DNA of 22,592 bases from JBEKHI01 sp050012355 (GTDB lineage Bacteria > Actinomycetota > Actinomycetes > Streptosporangiales > Streptosporangiaceae). The translations under genes were made by a program, and so were the position numbers. Of the stretch, positions 7,583 to 15,642 are shown one piece after another. The DNA lies in NCBI GenBank assembly GCA_050012355.1, contig JBEKHI010000093.1:1-22592 (forward strand), read 5' to 3'. The notes under the pieces were generated by a model. The model saw only the letters and a list, made by a program, of their open reading frames with translations, did no database searches and was not told where the DNA came from. How positions within the stretch are numbered: the stretch's first letter is position 1; each line of letters starts with the position of its first letter.

Positions 7583-7629
7583 CGCCCTACTCGCGCGACC
7601 TCCAAGGCGGCAGTTGTAGCCTGCTGACC

Positions 7630-8604
7630 ATGACTACGCCTGTGACCGTGACCGTGACCGGTGCCGCCGGCCAGATCGGCTATGCCCTGTTGTTCCGCAT
7701 CGCCTCCGGGCAGCTAGCTGGACCGGACACGCCGGTCCGGCTGCGGCTTCTGGAGATTCCCCCGGCGCTGAAGGCGGCCGAGGGCACCGCCATGGAACTA
7801 GACGACTGCGCCTTCCCGCTGCTGGCGGGAATCGACATCACCGATGACCTCAAGACCGCTTTCGACGGCACCAACATCGCTCTGCTCGTCGGTGCCCGCC
7901 CGCGCACCGCGGGCATGGAACGCGGTGATCTGCTGGAGGCCAACGGCGGGATCTTCGGCCCGCAGGGCAAGGCCATCAACGACCACGCGGCCAGTGACAT
8001 CAAGGTCCTCGTGGTCGGCAACCCGGCCAACACCAACGCGCTGATCGCCCAGCAGCACGCCCCCGACGTGCCAGCCAGCCAGTTCACGGCGATGACCCGG
8101 CTCGACCACAACCGCGCAATTTCGCAGCTCGCCGCCAAGCTGTCAGTCCCGGTAACCGCGATCGAGCGCATGACCATCTGGGGCAACCACTCGGCGACCC
8201 AGTACCCGGACCTGTACACCACCCAGGTCAACGGCCGCAGCGCCGCCGAGCAGGTGGAGAAGGAATGGCTGACGGACACCTTCATCCCGGCGGTGGGGGG
8301 CCGCGGTGCGGCAATCATCAAGGCACGCGGGGCGTCGTCGGCCGCCTCCGCGGCCAGTGCCGCTATCGACCACGTGCACGACTGGATCCACGGGACCGCC
8401 TGGACATCCGCCGCGGTCGTCTCCGACGGCTCCTACGGAGTGCCGGAAGGCCTGATCAGTTCGTTCCCGTGCCGGTCCGCCAACGGTTCCTGGGAGATTA
8501 TCCAGGACCTGCCGGTCAACGACTTCTCCCGGGCCAGGATCGATGCCTCGGTCGCTGAACTGACCACCGAGCGGGAAGCCGTCCAGGCCCTAGGCCTCAT
8601 CTGA
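7630..8604 (+). CDS. mdh: Malate dehydrogenase
   Basis: The 324-residue enzyme interconverts malate and oxaloacetate with NAD in the TCA cycle, in the cytoplasm. The length is right for the family. Visible features are the Rossmann loop GAAGQIG (11-17), the acidic residue in LRLLEIP (E42) typical of NAD use, and the substrate loop GARPRTAGMERGD with R90/R92. NPANTNA, TRLDHNRA (R157, D159) and the catalytic His in IWGNHSATQYPD (H187) follow. There is no good ribosome binding site before ATG 7630; TAGCCT lies near 7616-7621, so a leaderless start is possible. The 3' end overlaps the convergent dehydrogenase gene by 15 bases. Confidence 0.95.
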   Translation: MTTPVTVTVTGAAGQIGYALLFRIASGQLAGPDTPVRLRLLEIPPALKAAEGTAMELDDCAFPLLAGIDITDDLKTAFDGTNIALLVGARPRTAGMERGDLLEANGGIFGPQGKAINDHAASDIKVLVVGNPANTNALIAQQHAPDVPASQFTAMTRLDHNRAISQLAAKLSVPVTAIERMTIWGNHSATQYPDLYTTQVNGRSAAEQVEKEWLTDTFIPAVGGRGAAIIKARGASSAASAASAAIDHVHDWIHGTAWTSAAVVSDGSYGVPEGLISSFPCRSANGSWEIIQDLPVNDFSRARIDASVAELTTEREAVQALGLI

Positions 8605-9705
8605 GGCCGCGTCGATAATCGCCTTGGTGACCTCGTCGGTGCTGGCGGCGCCGCCGAGGTCACGGGTGAGGATGCCTGCCGCGGTGACTGTTTCGATGGC
8701 GGCACTCAGCCGGGACGCCTCGGCGGCTAGGCCCAGGTGGTCCAACATGAGGGCGGCGCTGCCGATGGCGCCGACGGGGTTGGCGAGTCCCTGCCCGGCG
8801 ATATCGGGAGCGGACCCGTGCACGGGCTCGAACATGCTGGGGAAGCGCCGCTCGGGATTGAGGTTGGCGCTGGCGGCCAGCCCAAGGCTGCCAGCCAGCG
8901 CACTACCGAGGTCGGACAGGATATCGGCGTGCAGATTGGACGCGACGACAACCGACAAGTCCTCGGGATGCAGAACGAACTTGGCAGCCATCGCGTCGAC
9001 CAGCACGCTCTCGGTTGCCACGTCGGGGTAGTCGCTGGCGACCCGGGTGAAGACCTCGTCCCACAGCACCATCCCGTACTGCTGAGCGTTGCTCTTGGTT
9101 ACCGAGGACACCTTCTTGCGCGGCCTGGTGCGGGCCAGGTCGAACGCGAACCGCATGACGCGTTCGCAGCCGGTCTCGGTGAACAGGGCCGACTGGATGG
9201 CGACCTCGTTGCCCGGCCCCCTGGCGGCCAGGTTGCGGCCGCCTAGGCCGGCGTACTCGCCCTCGCTGTTCTCCCTGATCACCACCCAGTCCAGCGGAGT
9301 ATCGTCCGCCGCCCGCAGCGGAGAGGTGACGCCCGGGTGGAAGCGCACGGGGCGAACGTTGGCCCACTGGTCGAAGCCCTGGCAGATGGCCAGCCGCAGG
9401 CCCCACAGGCTGATGTGGTCCGGCACGGTGGGCCAGCCGACCGCGCCGAAGTAGATGGCGTCGAAGCCGGTGAGGAGGTCCAGGCCATCGGCGGCCATCA
9501 TCCGGCCCGTGCGAGCGTAGTACTCGCAGCCCCAGTCGAATTCCTGCCAGTCGAATGCGAAGGCTCCGCCGCTGCCGACGGCCCCGCCGCTGGCAGCGGC
9601 CCTGCTGCTGGCAGCAGCCAGGGCGTCGAGCACCTGCTGCCCGGCGGCCACCACCTCCTTGCCGACGCCGTCGCCGGGGATAGCCGCGATCCGGAACCTG
9701 CTCAT
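8590..9705 (-). CDS. Tartrate/D-malate dehydrogenase-type enzyme
   Basis: The 371-residue product belongs to the isocitrate/isopropylmalate dehydrogenase superfamily. It most resembles tartrate dehydrogenase/decarboxylase and D-malate dehydrogenase (TtuC/DmlA type). Motifs include IPGDGVGKEV at the N-terminus, VVIRENSEGEYAGLGGR, and VTKSNAQQYGMVLWDEVF with the catalytic Lys. NLHADILSDLGSALAGSLGL and MFEPVHGSAPDIAGQGLANP complete the signature. These enzymes oxidise 2-hydroxy acids with NAD, with decarboxylation, and need a divalent metal. A Gly/Ala/Ser-rich insert (AASSRAAASGGAVGSGGAF, about residues 31-49) is unusual. AGGAGG (complement of 9711-9716) lies 5 bases before ATG 9705. Exact substrate choice cannot be read from the sequence. 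Confidence 0.85.
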   Translation of the reverse strand: MSRFRIAAIPGDGVGKEVVAAGQQVLDALAAASSRAAASGGAVGSGGAFAFDWQEFDWGCEYYARTGRMMAADGLDLLTGFDAIYFGAVGWPTVPDHISLWGLRLAICQGFDQWANVRPVRFHPGVTSPLRAADDTPLDWVVIRENSEGEYAGLGGRNLAARGPGNEVAIQSALFTETGCERVMRFAFDLARTRPRKKVSSVTKSNAQQYGMVLWDEVFTRVASDYPDVATESVLVDAMAAKFVLHPEDLSVVVASNLHADILSDLGSALAGSLGLAASANLNPERRFPSMFEPVHGSAPDIAGQGLANPVGAIGSAALMLDHLGLAAEASRLSAAIETVTAAGILTRDLGGAASTDEVTKAIIDAASDEA

Positions 9706-9779
9706 GTCTGCCTCCTGCGCTTACCTGCTATTCAACGGGATGAGCTGGGCAGGTGTCCAAGGCCAGTTAGCTTCCCGGC

Positions 9780-10120
9780 TTAGAGGCCCGCGCCTATCGG
9801 TTCTAGCAGTGCACAGTCCAGGAAGGCTTGCGCGGCTGGGGTTAGCGGCGCCCGCCGGGACAGCAGCCAGATGTTCAGGTACTGCGGCGGTTCGAGATCC
9901 AGTACCCGCGCTCCGGCGCTGCGAGCCAGGTCCGCCCACGCCTGCGTCATGACCGCGACGCCAGTGCCCTGCAGGACAAGCGGCAGCACGCCCAGCTCGC
10001 GTTCCAGGGTGCGGATCGTCTGGGAGAGCGACGGCTGAGCCAGGTGCAGTGCCGCTGCCGCCGGTTGAAGCTGCCATTGTCCGCTACGGCGAGAAAGTAC
10101 TCGAGCTGTCTTGCGTCCAT
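9780..10120 (-). pseudogene. LysR-family regulator relic with internal deletion and frameshift
   Basis: ATG 10120 opens a typical LysR N-terminus, MDARQLEYFLAVADNGSFN. At about 10060-10063 one base is missing. The helix-turn-helix continues in the next frame as AAAALHLAQPSLSQTIRTLE then RELGVLPL. It jumps directly to the end of a LysR effector domain, LVLQGTGVAVMTQAWADLAR, and the C-terminus PAAQAFLDCALLEPIGAGL. About 170 residues of the effector domain are therefore absent. Repaired for the frameshift, only about 114 residues would remain instead of about 300. It lies 8 bases after the LLM oxidoreductase stop and upstream of the tartrate-type dehydrogenase, which it may once have controlled. 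Confidence 0.8.
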
Positions 10121-10128
10121 CCGAGGCG

Positions 10129-10962
10129 CTAGGCCAGGTGCTCGACGGCGGCGGCCAGTGGCGCCAGCGATTCGGGCTTGGCATGGATCGGCAGGTTCAG
10201 GATCACCAGGTCCGCTCCGGCGTCCCGCCAGGCCACAACGTCGGCGACCGCAGCGTCCAGATCGTCGGAAACCCGGACGTTCACCGAGCAGGTGATCTCG
10301 TTGACCTCCCGACCGGCCTGCGAGCAGTGCGCGGCCAGCACGCCCTTGAGCTCGACCCACTGCTCCGGGGTGGTCATGATCGAGTTCCACTGCTGTGCCC
10401 AGCGAGCCACGGTCCGCAGCGTCCGGTTGCGGCCGTTGCCGCCGATCGTGACCGGCGGGTGCGGACGCTGCACCGGCTTGGGCTCGCAGCGCGCCTCGGT
10501 AAGCCGGACGTACGTTCCGGGGTAGGTGGTGACGGTCTGGCTGAGCAGCAGGACGATCGCCTCGACGCCTTCGTCGAACCGGTCGAAGCGCTCACGGAGC
10601 GGCGGAAGTTCGATCCCGTAGGCGTCACACTCCATCTGGTTCCAGCCCGCGCCCAAGCCCAGCTCCAGCCTGCCGCCAGAAATGATGTCAACGGACGCAG
10701 CCATATTCGCCAGGACAGCGGGATGCCGGTAGATCATGCCCGTGACCTGGCAGCCGATCCGGATCCGGTGAGTGGCCTGCGCCATCGCCGCCAGCATCGT
10801 CCATGCCTCTAGGTTCGGACCGGTCAGGTCGCCGGTCAGCGGGTAAAAGTGATCCCAGTTCCACGCGGACTCCAGCAGCGGGATCTCATCGGCCGCCACC
10901 CAGACGTCGCGAAGCTCTTCCCAGGTCTGATGCTCGGGCCGTGTCTTGATCGCGAACCGCAT
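10129..10962 (-). CDS. LLM-class flavin-dependent oxidoreductase, F420 type
   Basis: The 277-residue protein is a luciferase-like monooxygenase family member (TIM-barrel). Typical segments are ESAWNWDHFYPL, the core RIRIGCQVTGMIYRHPAVLA then NMAASVDIISGGRLELGLGA, GWNQMECDAYGI, and PPVTIGGNGRNRTLRTVARW. In actinomycetes this subclass commonly uses coenzyme F420, but the cofactor and the substrate are inferred here, not shown. AAGGAG (complement of 10973-10978) is 10 bases before ATG 10962. The LysR relic follows after 8 bases, so the two were probably co-transcribed. Confidence 0.9.
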   Translation of the reverse strand: MRFAIKTRPEHQTWEELRDVWVAADEIPLLESAWNWDHFYPLTGDLTGPNLEAWTMLAAMAQATHRIRIGCQVTGMIYRHPAVLANMAASVDIISGGRLELGLGAGWNQMECDAYGIELPPLRERFDRFDEGVEAIVLLLSQTVTTYPGTYVRLTEARCEPKPVQRPHPPVTIGGNGRNRTLRTVARWAQQWNSIMTTPEQWVELKGVLAAHCSQAGREVNEITCSVNVRVSDDLDAAVADVVAWRDAGADLVILNLPIHAKPESLAPLAAAVEHLA

Positions 10963-11009
10963 GAACCAGTGACTCCTTCTTCTCTTGGTCTCCCCATCCG
11001 GGCACGACG

Positions 11010-12342
11010 TTACGCTAACCGGACCCGGGCTAGCACCACGGTCACGTCGTCTTCGTACCGCTTCGCCAGCGAGCCGACGAGCGTGTCACAGGCGGTGTCG
11101 AGCTCGTCATATCCGCTCCGCAGCAGGGCTCGCAGCGCGAGGATTCCGTGGTCGAAGGAGCGGGTGCGGGTTTCCACCAGCCCGTCGGTGTACAAGGCGA
11201 TGACCGTGCCCGGCGACAGCTCGGCGCGGGCCTGATCGTAAACTCCGGAGCCGAGCCCGAGCGACTGGCCGCCCGGCAGATCCGGGACCTGGGTCGTGCC
11301 ATCAGGCAAGGCAAGCACTGGCGGCAAGTGACCGGCGGTCGACAGCGTGCAACTCTGGCTGGCCGGATCGATGATCGCGTAGACGCAGGTGGCCAGCATC
11401 GGCCGTCGCAGCGTCGCGGTCGTCCGGTCTAGGTGGCCGAGTAGTTCGGCGGGTTCCAGGTCTAGTTGCGCGAGGGCGTGCGCCGCGGCGCGCAACTGCG
11501 CCATGACCGCGGCCGCCTCGGGTCCGTGGCCCATCACGTCGCTGACGATGAGACCGCTCCGGCCGCCCGGCAGCGAGATGATGTCGCGTACCAGTCGCCG
11601 CCCACTATCTGCCCGGCAGCGGGCCAGCACCGGGCCGCCACATCAAGCCCCGGCGGCACGGTCGGTTCGGCCGCGAGCAGGCTGTACTGCAGCGTGTCGG
11701 CTATGGACCGGTGCCGCATCAGCGTCAGGACGTTGGCCATACCGGTTCCGGCACCGGCCGACTGGCCGTAACGACATCAGCGTCACTGAATCTGGCAGCA
11801 CGCGAGGTGCGGGCAAGCGCCACAAACCCCGTGACCTCACCGTCGTGAACCGCCGGCACGGCCAGGAAGCAACCGTAACGAGACAGCATTTCCCTGCCTA
11901 CCGGACGGACTCGCTCCAGGGTCTGGCTATCCGGCTGCGCGAAGATCACCGGCTCACCGTCGCTCATACAGCGGGCATACGGTGAGTCGCCGCCAAGGGC
12001 GATCACTTCCCCAGCTGGGAATGTCGCCTGGGTCATCGGCTGGATGGCGTGAGCGAGCCTGGTCCCGAGCCTGCGCACCACGACCTCACCGCCCGATTTC
12101 TCCACCCGGTGCGGGTCGTCCAGCACGAACACGGCCGCCGCGTCCGCGAGGTCCGGGACGCTGGCGTCCAAGACCAATCGGGCGACCTCGGCGAGGTCCA
12201 GGCTGCTGTGCAGCATCAGTACTTTCTCCGGCACCAGTCCGTTACTGAGCGCGTTCCCATACAGGCCTGTCACCGCGACCGGATCATCTGTCAGCCGTAC
12301 CTCAGCTTTCTGGTCAGGGCGCCGTCGTGGCACCACCCCCAT
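11010..12342 (-). pseudogene. GAF-SpoIIE/PP2C phosphatase gene with two frameshifts
   Basis: Three minus-strand frames join into one RsbU-like protein. The first (from 12342) holds a GAF sensor domain, with FPAGEVIALGGDSPYARCMS and YGCFLAVPAVHDGEVTGFVA. Near 11756-11763 one base is lost. The second frame gives the linker helix MANVLTLMRHRSIADTLQYS and the phosphatase start ARCWPAAGQIVGGDWY. Near 11585-11588 another base is lost. The third frame gives the rest of the PP2C/SpoIIE domain: DIISLPGGRSGLIVSDVMGH, TAGHLPPVL, IALYTDGLVE, and DDVTVVLARV at the end. Intact relatives dephosphorylate anti-sigma antagonists. The catalytic residues appear intact, so sequencing error is a serious alternative. 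The start at 12342 has no clear ribosome site. Confidence 0.8.
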
Positions 12343-12451
12343 GGAACGGAAGAAACAACTCTAACGATCCGCACTCGTATGGTCCACGCAAGGCGACGAA
12401 CCGGCGATACGCTAAACCCGAACACTCGGCGCAAGCGGGACAGGAGAACGG
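12343..12451. promoter_or_regulatory. Divergent promoter region
   Basis: This 109-base gap separates the broken phosphatase gene (minus) and the methyltransferase gene (plus), so it should carry promoters for both. I see no clear consensus boxes or inverted repeats, only the ribosome binding site AGGAGA at 12442-12447 for the methyltransferase. Confidence 0.4.
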
Positions 12452-13285
12452 ATGACCGTGGAGCCTGGCTGGGTACCGCCAGGGGTCGACACCAGCAAGG
12501 CGAACGTCGCTCGCGTGTATGACTACTGGATCGGCGGCGATCACAACTTCCAGGCCGACCGGGACCTCGCTCGCACGATCATCGCGCTGACCCCGAACAT
12601 CCGCTCCGTAGCACAAGCCAACCGGGCTTTCCTCGGCCGCGCGGTGCGATTCCTGGCCGGCGAGGCTGGTATCCGCCAGTTCCTCGACATCGGTGCTGGC
12701 ATCCCCACCGAGAACAGCGTCCACCAGGTCGCGCAAGGAATCGCTCCGGACTCGCGCGTGGTGTACGTGGACAGCGACGACGTCGCTGTCGCCCACAGCC
12801 GTCTCATACTGCAAGACAACCCCGGTGCCACCGTCGTCCAGGCCGACCTCCGCGAGCCGGCGAAGATCCTCGCCGATCCGGAAGCCCAGCTGCTGCTCGA
12901 TTTCACCCAGCCGGTCGCCGTTTGCATGGTCGCGGTGCTGCACTTCATCCCCGACAACGACGAGGCTGAGCGCATCGTCGCCACCGTTCGCGACGCGCTC
13001 GCCCCTGGAAGCTACCTCGTCATCTGCCATGGCTGCCGGGACGACCAGCCCAGCCTGGCGTCATCGTTCGAGACCGTCTACAACAGCCGCGTTACCGCCG
13101 AGCTAGCCATGCGCACTCGCGACGAGATTGCCCAGCTATACGATGGGTTCACCATTCTCGACCCGGGCCTGGTCTGGATACCTCAATGGCGGCCGGACTC
13201 CCCCGACGAAGTACCCGAGGACCCCACCAAGTACTGGGGGCTGGTCGGCGTCGCGCGGTACGACGGCCCGCCACCCGCCGAATAA
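12452..13285 (+). CDS. DUF574-type SAM-dependent methyltransferase
   Basis: The 277-residue protein belongs to the actinomycete SAM methyltransferase family known as DUF574 (Methyltransf_19, PF04672). The hallmark N-terminus ANVARVYDYWIGGDHNFQAD spans residues 18-37. The SAM-binding motif FLDIGAGIPTENSVHQVAQ begins at 77, followed by VVYVDSDDVAVAHSR and VCMVAVLHFIPD. The methyl acceptor is unknown. These genes are numerous in actinomycetes and often sit alone. AGGAGA is 4 bases before ATG 12452. The family-typical C-terminus (WIPQWRPDSPDEVPEDPTKY then WGLVGVARY) shows that the plus strand is the real coding strand where the convergent reductase gene overlaps it. Confidence 0.9.
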   Translation: MTVEPGWVPPGVDTSKANVARVYDYWIGGDHNFQADRDLARTIIALTPNIRSVAQANRAFLGRAVRFLAGEAGIRQFLDIGAGIPTENSVHQVAQGIAPDSRVVYVDSDDVAVAHSRLILQDNPGATVVQADLREPAKILADPEAQLLLDFTQPVAVCMVAVLHFIPDNDEAERIVATVRDALAPGSYLVICHGCRDDQPSLASSFETVYNSRVTAELAMRTRDEIAQLYDGFTILDPGLVWIPQWRPDSPDEVPEDPTKYWGLVGVARYDGPPPAE

Positions 13286-14344
13286 CACCGGCGGATCCCC
13301 GGCGAGCGCGCTGGTGAGCAGCCGTTGAACGTCCTCGGCGGTCACCGGGCGCGGGTTGTGGTACGGCGCGGCCAGTACCTGCTCAACGACCAGCGGGATG
13401 TCCGCGGCTGTCATCCCCAGCTCCGCGAGCGAGCCAGGCGCGCCGGTCTCGCGGCCGAGCCGCCAGATCGCGGTCACCGGATCCGGATCGTTCACCGCCG
13501 TCCGCAGCAGATCGAGTGCGGCCGGGGCGTTGAACGCGAGCACGTAGGGCAGCACGACGGTGTGCGTCTGGGCGTGCGGAAGCCCCAGCGCGCCGCCGAG
13601 AACGTGACACAGTTTGTGGTGCAGGGACATCGTGGTGCCGCCGAGCACCGTGCCCGCCAGCCAGGCGCCGCGCAGCAGTAGTGACCGCGCTTCGATGCCG
13701 GCCGGATCGGCCACCACTAGCGGCAGTTCGGTGACGCACAACCTCGCGGCTTCCTGCGCCAGCAACGTCGTGACGGGGGACGCGTCGGGCGCGTACAGTC
13801 CCTCCGCGGCATGCGCGAGTGCGTTGAACGCACTGGTCACTGACGCCGCCACCGGGAGCGTGAGCGTTAGCTCCGGGTCGTAGACGATCGTGCGGGGCAG
13901 CACCGCCTGGTCCCGGCCCGTGGTCTTCACGCCATCGGCTGTCTCGCCCCAGATAGAGGTCATCTCCGATCCGGCGTAAGTGGTGGGGACCGCGAGGATC
14001 GGCAGTCCAGTGCGGCGCGCCAGCGCCTTGCACAGCCCGAGCGGCGAGCCGCCGCCGACCGCGATCAGCCCGTCAGAGCCAGCCGCCCGCAGCCGCGCGA
14101 GCGCATCATCCGCCAGTTCGGCCGGCACGTGCATGGCGGCTGCCGTCAGGACCTGGGACGATCCGAGCCCGGCCACGATGGCTTCGGCGACGCTAGCGCC
14201 GCTCGATCCGCAGACCACCAGCGCGTTCGTCATCCCGATCCGCGCAGCCTCGGCGGCCACCTCGCGGCGACGTCCAGGCCCGAACACGACACGCACCGGC
14301 TGAGGGTCGTAAACGAACGAAGTCACCGTGCCACCGTATGTCAC
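13136..14344 (-). CDS. Maleylacetate reductase with C-terminal extension
   Basis: The 402-residue product is an iron-containing alcohol dehydrogenase-type maleylacetate reductase, which converts maleylacetate to 3-oxoadipate with NAD(P)H in aromatic breakdown. Visible motifs are VVFGPGRR, AVGGGSPLGLCKALA, PTTYAGSEMTSIWGET, FNALAHAAEGLYAPDASP, and the His-rich SLHHKLCHVLGGALGLPHAQ then THTVVLPY. Relatives end near LLTSALAGDPP, at about 350 residues. Here about 50 extra residues follow (VLFGGWRAVVPRDADQPPVL and onward), antisense to the methyltransferase 3' end, so the normal stop seems lost. The start is GTG 14344 without a clear ribosome site; GTG 14326 (VTSFVYDPQP) fits family starts better. 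Confidence 0.85.
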   Translation of the reverse strand: MTYGGTVTSFVYDPQPVRVVFGPGRRREVAAEAARIGMTNALVVCGSSGASVAEAIVAGLGSSQVLTAAAMHVPAELADDALARLRAAGSDGLIAVGGGSPLGLCKALARRTGLPILAVPTTYAGSEMTSIWGETADGVKTTGRDQAVLPRTIVYDPELTLTLPVAASVTSAFNALAHAAEGLYAPDASPVTTLLAQEAARLCVTELPLVVADPAGIEARSLLLRGAWLAGTVLGGTTMSLHHKLCHVLGGALGLPHAQTHTVVLPYVLAFNAPAALDLLRTAVNDPDPVTAIWRLGRETGAPGSLAELGMTAADIPLVVEQVLAAPYHNPRPVTAEDVQRLLTSALAGDPPVLFGGWRAVVPRDADQPPVLGGVLGYFVGGVRPPLRYPDQARVENGEPIV

Positions 14345-14571
14345 GGTGCTGTCGTATTGTCACCCCCGCGCTGCCAGCGCGCCCCGGCATCGAGTTCCGC
14401 GCGACTCAATTCAATACAATGAATACATCCATTACGTTTGAAGCGGCTCAGGCTGGATTCCCGCATCAACAGCCAGCTCGGCCGAAGGACATGTAAGCCA
14501 TATAGGGCAATCGGAACACAGAAATGAGGCCCATTCATTGCATTGATTGTGACGGGGCAGCCGGTTTAAGT

Positions 14572-14630
14572 GCGCGAGGACCAGTTTAGCCGTGAAGGAT
14601 CGGTTTCGGCGCATGAGGACCGTTTTCAGG
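14572..14630. repeat. Three tandem ~20-bp repeats
   Basis: Three imperfect units follow directly: GCGCGAGGACCAGTTTAGCC (14572-14591), GTGAAGGATCGGTTTCGGC (14592-14610) and GCATGAGGACCGTTTTCAGG (14611-14630). The shared core is close to GAGGACCGGTTTCGG. A period of 19-20 bases, about two helical turns, would place bound proteins on the same DNA face. Confidence 0.6.
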
Positions 14631-14690
14631 CTCTTGCCGGATGGCGCTTAGCGAGGCGGGGCAACATTCCACGAGTCCGCAGGCCACCCG

Positions 14691-14767
14691 CAATGCGCAA
14701 ACAACCACAATGCGGCAGCCGCCGGCGGCACGCGAGATATCCGCAATGTGCGAGCCACCCCAATGCG
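14691..14767. repeat. Four CAATGYG motifs in two 24-bp direct repeats
   Basis: CAATGCG starts at 14691, CAATGCG at 14708, CAATGTG at 14744 and CAATGCG at 14761. Spacing is 17, 36 and 17 bases. The two pairs form a 24-base direct repeat, 14691-14714 and 14744-14767, that matches at about 19 of 24 positions. This looks like a duplicated two-site binding element. The adjacent GntR/FCD regulator is an obvious but untested candidate binder. Confidence 0.6.
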
Positions 14768-14865
14768 CGCGACATAACGGGAAATCGCCCTATTCTGCGA
14801 TGCCGCTAGAGTGGGTCGCGCCACGCAACCGCCGCGCCTCACCGGCTGCTAGCAGTACGCTCTCG

Positions 14866-14939
14866 AACAGCACCGCAGAGAACACAGCACCGCAGAGAGA
14901 ACACAGCGCCGCGAACACAAACGACGCGGGAACAGCCGG
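14866..14939. repeat. A/C/G-rich tandem repeats before the FCD gene
   Basis: Successive units begin with AACA: AACAGCACCGCAGAG, AACACAGCACCGCAGAGAG, AACACAGCGCCGCG, AACACAAACGACGCGGG and AACAGCC. They decay towards the FCD gene and end at its ribosome binding site. The plus strand has almost no T here, so the 5' leader transcript would be largely unstructured. Confidence 0.6.
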
Positions 14940-14953
14940 AAGGACCCTTCGAC

Positions 14954-15625
14954 ATGATCGCGCCGCTCCCTGACCAGTCGTCAAGGGCCCACGACGCCGC
15001 CGACTATCTTTCCCGGCTGATCGAGGATCTGCGGCCCGGTGACCGCATCGGCACCAAGGAAGAACTGCGGCAGCGGTTGCCGGTCGCGATGGGCACGATG
15101 AACGAGGCGGTCCGCCTCCTCCAGGAACGCGGACTGGTGACGATGAAGTCCGGGCCCAAGGGCGGGCTTTTCGTCGCGTCACCCAATCCCCTGGTGAATC
15201 TGGGGCAGCTCATCGCCACGATCCGCGCCGAGCCCTCGGCCGTCCGCGAGGTGAAGTCCATCCGGAACTCGCTCGAACCGCTCATCGTGCTCGCCGCCCT
15301 CCGTGATCGCGACCGCGCGGACGTTTCCCAGCTGCGCAAACTGATCAAGGAAATGGCGGTGAACGTCGACGACCCGCCTGCTTTCCTCACCACCAGCTGG
15401 AAACTCCACATCCAGATCGCCCAGTGCGGCAAAGAACGCCTGCTGACCGGCATCTATTTGCTGGTCAGCGACGTGCTGAGCGATCAGCTCAAAGATCTCA
15501 AGCAAAGCCCGCAGACATCACGAGAGCGGTTGCAGGTTCACTTCGACCTTGTCAACAGCATCGTCGACCAGGACGAGGAAGCTGCCCGCGATGCAATCGC
15601 GCGGCATGCCCAGGAACCCACCTAA
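14954..15625 (+). CDS. GntR-family (FadR/FCD) transcriptional regulator
   Basis: The 223-residue protein has an N-terminal winged helix-turn-helix, about residues 12-76 (ADYLSRLIEDLRPGDRIGTK, EELRQRLPVAMGTMNEAVRL, LQERGLV). An all-helical FCD ligand-binding domain spans about 95-220. The FCD metal/ligand pattern is only partly visible (SIRNSLEPLIVLAA, WKLHIQIAQCGKERLLTGIY, HFDLVNSIVDQDEEAARDAI). FCD regulators usually respond to organic acids and repress nearby catabolic genes. The divergent maleylacetate reductase is a reasonable target, inferred from position. GGAAGGA (14938-14944) lies 9 bases before ATG 14954. Confidence 0.85.
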   Translation: MIAPLPDQSSRAHDAADYLSRLIEDLRPGDRIGTKEELRQRLPVAMGTMNEAVRLLQERGLVTMKSGPKGGLFVASPNPLVNLGQLIATIRAEPSAVREVKSIRNSLEPLIVLAALRDRDRADVSQLRKLIKEMAVNVDDPPAFLTTSWKLHIQIAQCGKERLLTGIYLLVSDVLSDQLKDLKQSPQTSRERLQVHFDLVNSIVDQDEEAARDAIARHAQEPT

Positions 15626-15642
15626 ACGAGGATTACGAGATA

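Larger units (their letters stand above)
14345..14953. other. 609-bp repeat-rich non-coding region upstream of the FCD regulator
   Basis: No convincing gene is present; short frames on both strands lack good starts or recognisable content. Composition departs from the rest: 14401-14460 has 26 G/C of 60. The region holds three separate sets of short repeats, listed individually: 14572-14630, 14691-14767 and 14866-14939. It lies between the divergent starts of the maleylacetate reductase and the FCD regulator genes. It is therefore the natural place for shared control of aromatic catabolism, which is an inference. Confidence 0.6.

Noticed and set aside
12314..13030. Minus-strand frame of 238 codons
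   Set aside because: It is antisense to the methyltransferase, whose family motifs are clear on the plus strand.
14432..14614. 60-codon minus frame with several Cys (CNEWASFLCSDCPIWLTC), suggesting a WhiB-like or zinc protein
   Set aside because: No ribosome site, no codon bias in that frame, low local GC, and the Cys spacing fits no family I know.
14572..14939. Possible CRISPR array
   Set aside because: Repeats are too short, imperfect and of three different types. There are no regular unique spacers and no cas gene in the window.
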